From Bryobacterales bacterium (GTDB lineage Bacteria > Acidobacteriota > Terriglobia > Bryobacterales > Bryobacteraceae): DNA of 64,000 nucleotides. Both the position numbers and the translations under genes were made by a program. The notes beneath the pieces are model-generated. The model did no database searches, was not told where the DNA came from, and saw only the letters and a list, made by a program, of their open reading frames with translations. This document shows positions 7,761-17,281 of the stretch, piece by piece. The stretch lies in NCBI GenBank assembly GCA_016721425.1, contig JADKID010000020.1:62001-126000 (forward strand). The letters run 5' to 3'. Each line of letters starts with the position of its first letter. Position 1 is the stretch's first letter.

Positions 7761-9262
7761 CTACTCCCGGCACTCGAAGTTCTTTGCGTCCTCCGGGTCG
7801 CCTTGGCCCTTGTAGTGGGCGTGCTTCGGATACGCGCACAGCGGGCGGCTGCGCCCCGGGAATGCCCGCCCCGTCGCGATCACGGCGTCCGGGGCCGTCT
7901 TCTTCTCCACCCAATCGACGATAGCCGTCAACATGTCAAAGCGGTCCAGCGCCGCCGCCCCGCCGCCGCAGTGGCCCATCCCCGGCGCCAGGAACAGCCG
8001 GCTCCAATCGGCGACCGATTCCTTGCCCAGCTTTCCGTAGTACTCCACGGTGTCCTTCGCGGAAAACCACGGATCGCTCACGCCGTGATAAAAATGAGCT
8101 TTCCGTTGCGGCCTGAAAACGTATTGAGCCTCGTAAAGGTGGAATCGATCAGCGGCTGTTCCGCCTCAATCGCCTCCCGGTCCACATCCTGCTGCGTCGG
8201 CGGCTCGCGCGGTCCAACAGGACTGGGCCCAGGGTTCAGTAGCCCCGGGATGCCCGTTTTCGCGGCAATTCCCGTGTCGAAGAAGAACCCCGGATAGACC
8301 TGCATGCCCCTCGAATCTTTCGGCCCCGCAAAGCCCTTCTTGATAGCACCGGCCTGCTCCACCGAAAGGCAACCCTCGGCCTTCGGCCCATTGCACACCA
8401 GCGCCATCGGATCGAAATCGCAGCCCGAGGTATGGAAGATCATCCCGTCCTCCAAGCCATCCTTCGCGTCGCAGCGCTTCAGCAGCGAGTCCATCACCAG
8501 CTTCTTGTCACTCTCGGAAAGCGCACCACCAGGGATCGGCTTCCCTTCCGAATCCTTGGGCGCAATCCTGTTCAGTGCCACTGCCACCCAGCGGTCCGCC
8601 AGATTCGAAAACCCCGTCCGCATCGCCGGCGCGCCGGACACCACGCCGTCAAAGTATGTGGGATACCGCTGCGTCATGATCATCCCCTCGCGCCCACCCG
8701 TCGAGCAACCCACGTAGTAGGAATACGAGGCCGCCGCCCCGTAGTACGCCGCGATGATCTGCTTGGCCGTCTCGGCCACGCGCCCAATCGCTTGATACGA
8801 AAAATCGAGCATCGCCTGCTGGTCGCTCAGGAAACTCCCGTCAAACGCCCCCTTGCCCTTGTGGCCCGTATCCGTCGTTACCACCGCGAAGCCCCTGGCC
8901 AGGCCCGGAGTTATCCCGGCCGCCTGCGCGCCCATCGGCGGCGCCACCGAGCCATTCAGCCCGCCGCCGCCCTGCATCAGAAAATCGTGGTTCCAGTTCT
9001 CCGGCAGCGCCAACGCGAAGCCGATGCCGTATTCCACACCACCCACGCCCGTGCGGCGGTTGATCACTCCGTCTGCCCGGCAATAGGCAGGCAGCGCGTT
9101 GGCCGCGGGCAGCCACTCCGCCTTCGTCATCTCCAGGGCGACGCCCGGAATCTTTAGCTTCGCCAAATCAGCGCACTGGCTCGCGCCCGGTTTCCCGTTC
9201 GTTTGAGCCATGCCGCTCGCCGCGCAGATAAGCGCGCATACAATCGACCGTCCAATGTACAT
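7761..9262 (-). pseudogene. Tannase/feruloyl esterase family hydrolase, split by one frameshift
   Basis: Would encode a secreted esterase of about 500 aa acting on aromatic esters of plant material. The 5' frame (8078-9262) has a signal peptide, and the nucleophile motif GCSTGGREGM carries the Cys-Ser pair of the family CS-D-HC motif. It ends in GKLIFITA and a TGA. The next frame continues as the family does (YHGVSDPWFSA, then PGMGHCGGG), supplying the catalytic Asp and the His-Cys pair. The break is at a run of five A (8090-8094 on the plus strand); one more base restores the frame. Start at ATG 9262 after GGAGG. This could be a sequencing error or a true null allele. Confidence 0.85.
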
Positions 9263-9293
9263 CAAGGCGCCTCCATTCAATTTCGCAGCCAGG

Positions 9294-10643
9294 CTAACTG
9301 CCCGGCGTCAGCCGCATCAGCACGGACGCATGCGGCGCCAGCTTGAAAATCTGCCCGCCCCTCACCGCGCCCAGATCCTTCTTCGTCCAAAGATCCCGCA
9401 CCCGGCAGTTCTCTGGCAGCACCAGTTCAGACCACCGCACTGCCACCTCTTCGGCCGCGTCGCCGGTGTTGAATACGGCCAGATACTTCGCCTGGCCGCC
9501 GGGCGCGTCCGATGTCCACGCGATCTGATTCCCGCGGGCGAACAACTGCCTGCTCGCCGTGCCTCTCTGGTTCACCGCCAGCACCTCCTCGTTCGTCAGC
9601 AGCGCCAGCGTGAATTCGTCGTTGTCCGGTAGATTCCCGCCAACCATGAGCGGCGAGCGCCCGATGCACCACAGGTTCATCAGCGTGTACTGCTCGTCCG
9701 GCGTGAGCAGCGACATCCGCGGATTGCCCCGCTCGGCGCGAATGCCGATCTTGCCCAGAGGTAGCATGTCGGCGTCCGGCCAGTTGCCCGGCTTCACGAA
9801 GGGCGCCCACTGCGCCATGTTCGGGAACTGCTTCTTGAGATCCACCCAACGGTCCCAAAAGTCGTCCGAAATGCGCCACATCTGCGCATTTTTGGCGATA
9901 AAATCCGCCTTTTCGACACCTCTCGTGCCCGGTGAGAGGCTCAGCACAATCGGCCGGCGGGACTTCCCGATCGCCTTGCTCAACGCCGCGATCTCCGTGC
10001 TGTGATCGCCCTTCGGCCCAACGCCGAACATATCGTCTGCCTTGATGAAGTCCACACCCCACGCCGCATACATCTGCACGATGCCGTCGTAGTATTCCTG
10101 CCCGCCCGGCCTGCTCACGTCCACGCCGTACATATCCGGATTCCACGGGCAGATCGATTCCTGGTTCGCGATGTCCGCGGCCCGGACTCCGCTGCCAAAC
10201 ACAGGCAGATTCGCCTTCACCGCCGCCCGCGGAATGCCGCGCATGATATGGATGCCGAACTTCAGCCCCTTCGAATGGACATACGCTGCCAGCGCCTCGA
10301 ACCCCTTGCCGCCCGCCGAGGAAGGGAAGCGGTTGGGAGCCGGGATCAGCCGCCCATTGGCGTCCATCGCCAGATCCGCCACCGGGCGGTACCCGTGCGT
10401 CTTAGGGTTCTGCTCCGCCCACTGAATATCCACGACCACATACTGCCACCCGGCCTTCGCCATGTGCTTCGCCATGTAATCGGCGTTGGCCTTCACCTCC
10501 GACTCAGTCACGGTGGTGCCGAACGAATCCCAGCTGTTCCACCCCATCGGCGGAGTCGGCGCCAGCCTCGCTTGCGTCCACGCCGGCACCGCGAGCGCCG
10601 CCATCAACACGGCGGACGGGCCTATCCTGCTTGCTGATTTCAT
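9294..10643 (-). CDS. Glycoside hydrolase family 27 protein (alpha-galactosidase type)
   Basis: Secreted 449-aa glycosidase, most likely releasing alpha-linked galactose or a related sugar. After a signal peptide it has the GH27 opening APTPPMGWNSWDSFG. YVVVDIQWAE follows, then DFIKADDMFG, in the region that carries the nucleophile Asp (KxD motif) in this family, and SDDFWDRW, a candidate region for the acid/base. A beta-sandwich C-terminal domain follows. Start chosen at ATG 10643 behind GAGGGAGA; the frame is open to 10676. It lies 31 nt before the tannase on the same strand, so the two may be co-transcribed. Substrate is inferred from family only. Confidence 0.88.
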   Translation of the reverse strand: MKSASRIGPSAVLMAALAVPAWTQARLAPTPPMGWNSWDSFGTTVTESEVKANADYMAKHMAKAGWQYVVVDIQWAEQNPKTHGYRPVADLAMDANGRLIPAPNRFPSSAGGKGFEALAAYVHSKGLKFGIHIMRGIPRAAVKANLPVFGSGVRAADIANQESICPWNPDMYGVDVSRPGGQEYYDGIVQMYAAWGVDFIKADDMFGVGPKGDHSTEIAALSKAIGKSRRPIVLSLSPGTRGVEKADFIAKNAQMWRISDDFWDRWVDLKKQFPNMAQWAPFVKPGNWPDADMLPLGKIGIRAERGNPRMSLLTPDEQYTLMNLWCIGRSPLMVGGNLPDNDEFTLALLTNEEVLAVNQRGTASRQLFARGNQIAWTSDAPGGQAKYLAVFNTGDAAEEVAVRWSELVLPENCRVRDLWTKKDLGAVRGGQIFKLAPHASVLMRLTPGS

Positions 10644-10688
10644 CTCTGACGTCTCCCTCGGACTTCTGCACTGCAACCGCGGAGCCGC

Positions 10689-11204
10689 TCACCGCGACCA
10701 ACCCCATGAGTTGCCGCAGCCCGCGATCAACCCGGCCAGCGTATCAAATCCTTGGATCCGGGCTGCCGCCTTGGCCTGCGCTTCGGGAGAGAAGTTCCAC
10801 GCGCTGCCCGGTGCGCGCACCACTTCCAGAAGGATCTGCCGGAATTGCTCCACATCCACGTTCCGGATGCGCCGCAACTCCAGGTGCACCCGATACTGCG
10901 ACGTGCCCAGGTCCTGCCACGAGTGGGGCCTGTCCAATGAAGTCGTCTTCCGGACAGTATACAGTCCGCCGGCGGAATCAATGATCTGTAGTTCGGTGTA
11001 ATTGAGTCCGCTGGCGCCCGTTGTGGTGGTCAGGTTCAATTCCGAATCCCGCACCGCAATTGTGCTACCGCCTCCGGCCAGCACCACCGGATACCTCAGC
11101 TCGATAGATGTGCCAGGTTTCGCCGGGGCCTGCGGCTTGGACCCGCACCCGGTCAGCAGCGCCACCACAGCGCCAAACTTCCTCAGGTTACGGAACAGCC
11201 CCAT
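10689..11204 (-). CDS. Putative lipoprotein, unknown function
   Basis: 171-aa protein with a lipoprotein signal (FGAVVALLTGCGSK; lipidation cysteine in LLTGC) and a proline-rich spacer (KPQAPAKPG). The mature part contains short beta-strand-like segments (IELRYPVVLAGGG, YRVHLELRRI) and a C-terminal helix ending LAGLIAGCGNSWGWSR. I do not recognise the family. It has its own promoter: TATGCT at 11213-11218 (plus coordinates) lies 8 nt before the ATG. The gene is 45 nt upstream of the GH27 enzyme and 42 nt downstream of the carbamoyltransferase. Confidence 0.7.
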   Translation of the reverse strand: MGLFRNLRKFGAVVALLTGCGSKPQAPAKPGTSIELRYPVVLAGGGSTIAVRDSELNLTTTTGASGLNYTELQIIDSAGGLYTVRKTTSLDRPHSWQDLGTSQYRVHLELRRIRNVDVEQFRQILLEVVRAPGSAWNFSPEAQAKAAARIQGFDTLAGLIAGCGNSWGWSR

Positions 11205-11246
11205 AGCCGTCCAGCATAGCCCAGGAGCCGGCCGCAGTCCTGCGCC

Positions 11247-12797
11247 CTACTTCTCCAGTAGAAAATGCCCGGCGATCATCGCGTCAATCCCGCTCGAGTA
11301 GAAACTCCGCACCGCATCCCGTGGATTGCACACCAGCGGCGCCCCCAGCAGATTGAACGAAGTGTTGTACAGCACCGGCAACCCCGTCTTCTGGCCCCAC
11401 GCCATCAGCAGCTTGTGGAACAGCGGATTCTCCGCTGCGTCCACCGTGTGCACGCGCACCAGTCCATCGCCCAGCACCGCGCTCTCAAACGTTTTGCGGT
11501 GCGCCGGCTTGGCCCGTCCCACGGTCGCCAGATACCGCGCGTTCGCGCCCACCTCGAAATACTCCGGCGCCAGTTCCACCGGCACCGACGCCGCGAACTT
11601 CCGGAACGGCTCGCGGTGCTTGATGTACACGTTTAGATTCTCGGTCGAGTAGCGGTTCAACGGCGAGGCCAGAATCGAGCGATTCCCCAGCGCCCGCGAC
11701 CCAAACTCCATCCGGCCCTGCATCCACGCCACGATCTTGTCCGACGCCAGTTGATCCACCGCCGCGCCCAGCAGCTCTTCCGTCGTCAGCAGATACCGGA
11801 AGCCCAGCTTGCAGTTCTCCAGCACCCGTTTGATCTCTTCCGGGCTGAACTCCGGCCCCAGACCCACGGTCTCCATCGCGTGCCGTTCATCGCGCCCGTG
11901 CACCGTATGCCACGCGTAATAGGCAGCCCCAATCGCCGTCCCGCTGTTGCCCGCCGCCGGCTGCACAAACACCTGCTTCCACTTGCCGCTGTTCTCAAGC
12001 GACGCTACCAGCAGCCCGTTCAGCGCCAGCCCGCCGGCCAGGCACAGGTTCTCGCCGTCGCCCGCCAGTTCCGCCACCATCTCTTCTACTGCCTGTTGCA
12101 GGCTGGCCGCAATCGCCGGCTTCATCGCCGCCGGAATCGCCGCGCCATCCTCCAGCCCCAGCGTCTCGTAGAGCTTTGCGCTAAACCCGCCGCCGCCCAC
12201 GCGCCCCGCGTCAAACCAGCTGCGGTCCAGCCGCATCCCCGCCAGCATCGCCCGGAACGTCGCCGCATAGATCGGCGAGCCTGACGTCGAAAGCCACTGC
12301 ACCTTGTGCTCGTCCGCGTTCGCGTGGAACCCCAACAGCTCCGTCACGCGGCTGTACAGATCGCCCAGCGAATCCGGATAGCTGATCTCATGATTCAAAG
12401 TGATCTGCGAACCCTCGGCCTGCCACCGCGCTCCGCAGCGGAAATCACCCGCCCGGTCCAGCGTCAATACGGTCGCCCGGCCGAATGGCGAAGCATAATA
12501 GGCCGATGCCGCGTGCGCATGATGGTGTTCCACGGAAACAATCCGCGCATTGGGGCAGAGATTGCGCATCGCTACCTGGACGTGGTGGCCGCCCGCCAAC
12601 TCCGGAAAGGGACGGGCCAGGGCGATGGTCTCCACGTCGGCGGTGGTGGCGTTGGCCAGTTGCAGCGCCGCCAGTATCGCTTCCTTGGTGTTGGCGGAGC
12701 CGAGCTTCACCTGCTCCACCGCCGCCACAATCTTGCCGTCCACGAGCACGGCGCACGCGGGATCTGTCGTGAGGCCGCCGAGTCCGACGATGACCAT
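11247..12797 (-). CDS. Carbamoyltransferase, NodU/CmcH/TobZ family
   Basis: 516-aa enzyme that would transfer a carbamoyl group from carbamoyl phosphate, through an adenylate intermediate, to a hydroxyl of a small molecule or sugar. The N-terminal Kae1/TsaD-like domain has GGLTTDPACAVLVDGKIV and the metal-binding HHHAHAASAYY (about 91-101). The C-terminal carbamoyltransferase domain has QGRMEFGSRALGNRSILASP and VLYNTSFNLLG. The frame is open to 12932, but the conserved N terminus starts at ATG 12797, 4 nt after the glnS stop. It is third in the gltX-glnS operon, an unusual partner for tRNA synthetases. The acceptor is unknown. Confidence 0.87.
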   Translation of the reverse strand: MVIVGLGGLTTDPACAVLVDGKIVAAVEQVKLGSANTKEAILAALQLANATTADVETIALARPFPELAGGHHVQVAMRNLCPNARIVSVEHHHAHAASAYYASPFGRATVLTLDRAGDFRCGARWQAEGSQITLNHEISYPDSLGDLYSRVTELLGFHANADEHKVQWLSTSGSPIYAATFRAMLAGMRLDRSWFDAGRVGGGGFSAKLYETLGLEDGAAIPAAMKPAIAASLQQAVEEMVAELAGDGENLCLAGGLALNGLLVASLENSGKWKQVFVQPAAGNSGTAIGAAYYAWHTVHGRDERHAMETVGLGPEFSPEEIKRVLENCKLGFRYLLTTEELLGAAVDQLASDKIVAWMQGRMEFGSRALGNRSILASPLNRYSTENLNVYIKHREPFRKFAASVPVELAPEYFEVGANARYLATVGRAKPAHRKTFESAVLGDGLVRVHTVDAAENPLFHKLLMAWGQKTGLPVLYNTSFNLLGAPLVCNPRDAVRSFYSSGIDAMIAGHFLLEK

Positions 12798-12801
12798 ACT
12801 G

Positions 12802-14523
12802 CTACTTCGCCGCCTTTCCAGACTGGTTCTTCTCGATCTTTGCCCACGTGTCGCGCAGCCCCAAAGTGCGGTTGAATACCGCCCGCTCCGGCGTACTGTC
12901 GCGGTCCACGCAGAAATAGCCCATCCGCTCAAACTGGAACTTGTCGCCCGCCTTCGCGCTCCCCAGGCTCGGCTCCAGCTTCGCGCCCTGGAGCACTTCC
13001 AGCGATTTCGGATTGATGTTCTCGGTCCAGTCCTGTCCGCGCGATGAATCGTTCGGATCTTCCGTCAAAAAGAGGTTTTCGTACAGCCGCAACTCGGCTT
13101 CAATCGCGTGCCGCGCCGATACCCAGTGGATCGTGGACTTCACCTTGCGCCCGTCCGGCGTATTGCCGCCGCGCGTCGCCGGGTCGTACGTGCAGTGCAC
13201 TTCCACCACTTCGCCCGCCTCGTTCTTTACCACCGATGTGCACGTCACCAGATATCCATACCGCAGCCGCACTTCGCGCCCCGGCGAGAGCCGGTAATAG
13301 TTCTTCGGCGGATCCTCACGGAAATCGTCCTGCTCAATGTAGAGCACCTTCGAGAACGGCACCTGCCGCGTCCCGGCCGTGGCGTCTTCCGGATTGTTCA
13401 CCGCCTCCATCATCTCCACCTGCTCATCCGGGTAGTTGTCGATCACTACCTTCAGCGGGCGCAGCACCGCCATCACACGCGCCACGCGCTTGTTCAGATC
13501 CTCGCGCACCGCATGTTCCAGCAGGCCCAGCTCGTTGATGCCGTTTGTCTTCGAAACCCCGATCCGCGAGCAGAACGTCCGCAGCGCCTCCGGTGTGAAG
13601 CCGCGCCGCCGCACGCCGCTCAGCGTCGGCATCCGCGGATCGTCCCAACCGTCCACCACGCCGTCCTGCACCAGCTTCAGCAGCTTGCGCTTGCTCAGCA
13701 GCGTGTACGTCAGGTTCAACCGGTCAAACTCAATCTGCTGCGGCGCAAAGATCCCCAGCGATTGGATGTACCAGTCGTACAGCGGCCGGTGATCCTCAAA
13801 CTCCAGCGTGCAGATCGAGTGCGTGATGCCTTCAATCGAATCGCACTGCCCGTGCGTGTAGTCGTACATCGGATAGATGCACCACTTGCTGCCCGTCCTG
13901 TGATGATCGGCGTGCAGAATCCGGTACATCACCGGATCTCGCATATTCAGATTCGCCGACGCCATGTCCACCTTCGACCGCAGGGTCCGCGAGCCGTCCG
14001 GAAACTCGCCGGCCTTCATGCGCTCAAACAGATCCAGGTTCTCTGCAATCGAGCGGTTCCGGTACGGGCTCTCTTTGCCCGGTTCCGTCAACGAGCCGCG
14101 CGTCTCCCGCAACTGCTCCGCATTCAGGTCGCAGACATACGCCTTCCCGGCCTGGATCAACTGCACCGCCCATAAATAGAGCTGATCGAAATAATCCGAC
14201 GCGTAGAACAGCCGGTCTTCCCAATCGCCGCCCATCCAGTGCACGTCCTCGATGATCGAATCCACATACTCCACCTCTTCCTTGGTGGGGTTGGTATCGT
14301 CGAATCGCAGGTTGAACTTGCCGTTAAACTCCTGCGCCAGCCCGAAATTCAGGCAGATCGATTTGGCGTGGCCCAGGTGCAGATAGCCATTCGGCTCCGG
14401 CGGAAAGCGCGTATGCACCCGTCCGCCATTCTTGCCGCTGGCGATGTCCGCAATTACGATGTCCCGGACGAAGTTCGACTGGCGCGCGGGTCCCGCCGCA
14501 GTCTCATCAATAGGCATGGTCAT
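12802..14523 (-). CDS. glnS: Glutaminyl-tRNA synthetase
   Basis: Charges tRNA-Gln with glutamine. The 573-aa product is near the usual length of class Ic GlnRS. It shows the HIGH-type motif in TRFPPEPNGYLHLGHAKS, the KMSKS-type loop in TLLSKRKLLKLV, and the C-terminal anticodon-binding beta-barrels. Its presence means Gln-tRNA can be made directly in this organism. It starts two bases past the gltX stop and is followed 4 nt later by the carbamoyltransferase, so all three are likely translated from one message. An alternative start is the second methionine (MPIDE). Confidence 0.95.
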   Translation of the reverse strand: MTMPIDETAAGPARQSNFVRDIVIADIASGKNGGRVHTRFPPEPNGYLHLGHAKSICLNFGLAQEFNGKFNLRFDDTNPTKEEVEYVDSIIEDVHWMGGDWEDRLFYASDYFDQLYLWAVQLIQAGKAYVCDLNAEQLRETRGSLTEPGKESPYRNRSIAENLDLFERMKAGEFPDGSRTLRSKVDMASANLNMRDPVMYRILHADHHRTGSKWCIYPMYDYTHGQCDSIEGITHSICTLEFEDHRPLYDWYIQSLGIFAPQQIEFDRLNLTYTLLSKRKLLKLVQDGVVDGWDDPRMPTLSGVRRRGFTPEALRTFCSRIGVSKTNGINELGLLEHAVREDLNKRVARVMAVLRPLKVVIDNYPDEQVEMMEAVNNPEDATAGTRQVPFSKVLYIEQDDFREDPPKNYYRLSPGREVRLRYGYLVTCTSVVKNEAGEVVEVHCTYDPATRGGNTPDGRKVKSTIHWVSARHAIEAELRLYENLFLTEDPNDSSRGQDWTENINPKSLEVLQGAKLEPSLGSAKAGDKFQFERMGYFCVDRDSTPERAVFNRTLGLRDTWAKIEKNQSGKAAK

Positions 14524-14524
14524 G

Positions 14525-15964
14525 TTAGTTTCTCAGCTTCCGAACGGCCTGATCGATGCGGACGAGGCAAGTCTCGCGGCCCAGTACTTCCAAGGTTTCA
14601 AACAACGGCGGGGCCACCTTGCGCCCGCAAACCGCAACTCGAATCGGCTGGAACATCTGGCCCGCCTTCACGCCGAGCGCCGTGGCCTCGGCCCGAAGAA
14701 CGGAGTCCAGCCCGTCATGCGTAAACTCGGCGCTCTCCAGAGCCACCCGCGCCCGCTCCAGCACGCGCAGCGCCATCGCCGCGTCGCCCTTCTGCGGCGT
14801 CAGTTCGCCCGTGTCGTAGTCCGCCAGTTCCGCCACAAAGAAGAAATCTGCCACTGTCAGAACATCGTTCAACGTCTTGATCCGCTCCTGGATCAGCGGC
14901 GTGATCTTCAGCAGCTTCTCCGGCGCAATCTCAAACCCCGCGGCGGCCACCACCGGCGCCAGATGCGCCGCCAGTTCCTCCACCGGTAACGCGTAGATCG
15001 CCTGCGAGTTCAGCCACAGCGCCTTCGGGTCAATCGGGTCTTCCTCGCTGAAGTTCACCACCGCGTTCGAGCGGTTCACGCCCTCAAACGAAAACACCTC
15101 GATCAACTCCTGCCGCGTCATCTTCTCCCGGTCGTCCTTCGGGCTCCAGCCCAGCAGGCACAGGAAGTTCACATAGCTGTGCGGCAGAAAACCGGCGTCC
15201 TTGTAGGTCATCACCGACACCACCGGACCGTGCTTTCGCTTCGAGAGCTTCGCCCCGTCCGGCGCAATCAGCAACGGCAGATGCGCAAACAGCGGCGAAT
15301 CCACGCCCAGCGCCTCAAAGATCAGAATGTGCTTGAACGTGTTCGAAAGATGATCCTGCCCGCGCACCACGTGCGAGATCCGCAGATCCGCGTCATCCAC
15401 GCACGACGCGTGATGATACGTCGGCGCGCCGTTGGAGCGCAGCAAGGCAAAGTCCTCGATGTCGTCGCAAGCCTTCGATTGCGCCCCGTACACCAGATCC
15501 TCAAACTCCACCCGCCGCTCCGTCTCGCGAGGCACACGGAAGCGCAGCACAAACGGCTCACCGGCCGCCGCCCGCCGCTCGCTCTCTTCCGCCGAAAGCG
15601 CCCGCATCTCCGGATTGCACAGCCACGCGCCCGCCTCGGAGCTCCGCTCCTCCGGCGCCGCGTTCATCGGCGTGAAGTCCCGATAAGCATAGCCGCGTGC
15701 GAAAATCTCCCAGGCTTTCACCCGGTACAGCTCCAGCCGGTCGCTCTGCTGGTAAAACTCATCCCAGCCGAGATCCAGCCAGTTGAGCCCGTTGAAAATG
15801 GAGTCCAGTGACGCCTGCGTGTTCCGCTCGACATCGGTGTCGTCGATACGCAAGATCATGGCGCCCTTCTGCCTTCGCGCGAAGAGCCAATTGAAAATGA
15901 AAGTCCGGGCGCTGCCGATATGCAGGTAGCCCGTGGGGGAAGGAGCGAATCGAACTCGAACCAT
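14525..15964 (-). CDS. gltX: Glutamyl-tRNA synthetase
   Basis: Charges tRNA-Glu with glutamate. The 479-aa product begins MVRVRFAPSPTGYLHIGSAR (HIGH motif), has the KMSKS-type loop KLSKRKHGPV, and carries a helical C-terminal anticodon-binding domain. It heads the gltX-glnS-carbamoyltransferase operon. The -10-like hexamer TACACT (15974-15979 on the plus strand) ends 9 nt before the ATG, so the message may be leaderless or nearly so. It is divergent from the alpha/beta hydrolase at 16032, with 67 nt between the starts. Confidence 0.95.
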   Translation of the reverse strand: MVRVRFAPSPTGYLHIGSARTFIFNWLFARRQKGAMILRIDDTDVERNTQASLDSIFNGLNWLDLGWDEFYQQSDRLELYRVKAWEIFARGYAYRDFTPMNAAPEERSSEAGAWLCNPEMRALSAEESERRAAAGEPFVLRFRVPRETERRVEFEDLVYGAQSKACDDIEDFALLRSNGAPTYHHASCVDDADLRISHVVRGQDHLSNTFKHILIFEALGVDSPLFAHLPLLIAPDGAKLSKRKHGPVVSVMTYKDAGFLPHSYVNFLCLLGWSPKDDREKMTRQELIEVFSFEGVNRSNAVVNFSEEDPIDPKALWLNSQAIYALPVEELAAHLAPVVAAAGFEIAPEKLLKITPLIQERIKTLNDVLTVADFFFVAELADYDTGELTPQKGDAAMALRVLERARVALESAEFTHDGLDSVLRAEATALGVKAGQMFQPIRVAVCGRKVAPPLFETLEVLGRETCLVRIDQAVRKLRN

Positions 15965-16031
15965 TAACTTACTAGTGTACCTGATGGGGCTTTCGCGGCG
16001 GATTTGCTACCCTGAAAGTTCCACTCACACC

Positions 16032-17075
16032 ATGCCTCTGTTCGGATCTCTTTATGGCCGCTGGATGAGCCGGTGGGAACAACGGCTCTGCTTCGCGGCT
16101 ACCAATCGTGTTGTGCGCCCCTTCGATTGGGGCCTCGAATGGGCCAATCACTGGCCGGTCGCCCACTCGCATCCGCGCAACGGGCACGACCCCCTCGGCT
16201 GGCTGCTCGAGCTCAGCCAGGCCGCCATCCGCGATAGCCAGGCCTTCTTCCAGCACACGGCCCCCACAGACGCCCAGCTCTCCGGCAACTTGCTCCGCTT
16301 CTCCTCCAACGTCATCACGCCCTACGCCGAAAACAACGTCGTTCATGGCCAGTGGTTCCCCGGCAAGGACCCCAAACGCGCCGTCCTCGTCCTCCCCCAC
16401 TGGAATGCGCCCCACGACGCCCACAACGCCCTCGCCCGCGCCTTCCAGAAATTCGGCCCCTCCGCCCTGCGCCTCAGCCTGCCTTATCACGACTACCGCA
16501 TGCCCGCCGAGCTCCAGCGCGCCGATTACGCTGTCAGCTCCAACGTCGCCCGCACCATCGACGCCACCCGCCAGGCCGTCCTCGATATCCGCGCCGCCGC
16601 CGATTGGCTCCAGACCCAGGGCGCCGAGCGCATCGCCATCGTCGGCACCAGCCTCGGCTCCTGTCACGCCTTCCTCGCCAGCGCCCACGACGCCCGCTTC
16701 CGCGTCAACGCCTTCAACCACTGCTCCACCTACTTCGCCGACGTCGTCTGGACCGGCCTCTCCACCATCCACGTCAAACAGGGCCTCGAAGGCCGCGTCG
16801 ATCTCGACGCCCTCCGCAAAATCTGGATGGCCATCAGCCCCAGCGTCTACTTCGATCGCTACGCCGCCCACAAGAAGAAGTCACTCTTCCTCTACGCCCA
16901 GTACGACACGACCTTCCTCCCCGAGCTCTCCCGCGAGACCATCGCCATGTGCCGCCAATACGAGCTCGATTTCAAAGAGGTGGTCCTCCCCTGCGGCCAT
17001 TACACCCTGGGCGAATCCCCGTTCAAGTTCATGGACGGCTACCACCTGGTGAACTTCGTCCTCCGCAACCTCTAA
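16032..17075 (+). CDS. Alpha/beta hydrolase
   Basis: 347-aa predicted serine hydrolase without a signal peptide. The nucleophile elbow is VGTSLGSCH. An oxyanion-strand region AVLVLPHWNAPHD precedes it and the likely catalytic histidine is in LPCGHYTLGESPF near the C terminus. LFLYAQYDTTFLP should carry the acidic residue. The frame is open from 15933, but ATG 16032 gives a natural N terminus (MPLFGSLYGRWM). The substrate is unknown. A double-hairpin element (17151-17191) follows the stop codon. Confidence 0.8.
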   Translation: MPLFGSLYGRWMSRWEQRLCFAATNRVVRPFDWGLEWANHWPVAHSHPRNGHDPLGWLLELSQAAIRDSQAFFQHTAPTDAQLSGNLLRFSSNVITPYAENNVVHGQWFPGKDPKRAVLVLPHWNAPHDAHNALARAFQKFGPSALRLSLPYHDYRMPAELQRADYAVSSNVARTIDATRQAVLDIRAAADWLQTQGAERIAIVGTSLGSCHAFLASAHDARFRVNAFNHCSTYFADVVWTGLSTIHVKQGLEGRVDLDALRKIWMAISPSVYFDRYAAHKKKSLFLYAQYDTTFLPELSRETIAMCRQYELDFKEVVLPCGHYTLGESPFKFMDGYHLVNFVLRNL

Positions 17076-17150
17076 CGCCAACTCCCCGCCTCCCCTCACT
17101 CTCCAACCCCCACCCAGCTCCCCCTCACTCTCCAACCACCTGCATTCGTG

Positions 17151-17191
17151 GGGCGGGCCCCCCGGCCCGCAGCGACACCCCCTGGTGTCGC
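17151..17191 (+). repeat. Intergenic double-hairpin element, copy A
   Basis: Two consecutive hairpins: stem GCGGGCC/GGCCCGC with loop CCCC (17153-17170), then stem GCGACACC/GGTGTCGC with loop CCCT (17172-17191). It lies between two converging genes. Related elements are at 22291, 26935 and 31286. Both stems differ between copies by paired changes that keep the pairing. Confidence 0.75.
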
Positions 17192-17281
17192 GAGCTCCCC
17201 AACTGCCGCCGCAACATCGCATACACACGGCCTCCGCCATTCCACCCAATCTCCAGACAGATTCCCGCTTCCGGAACCCCG

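Noticed and set aside
8078..8080. TGA at the tannase break as a second selenocysteine codon
   Set aside because: The frame after the TGA does not continue the protein; the family sequence continues in a different frame, so it is a frameshift.
15940..15964. tRNA-like GAATCGAACTCGAACC near the gltX start
   Set aside because: No cloverleaf can be drawn, and the bases encode the conserved FAPSPTG start region of GltX.
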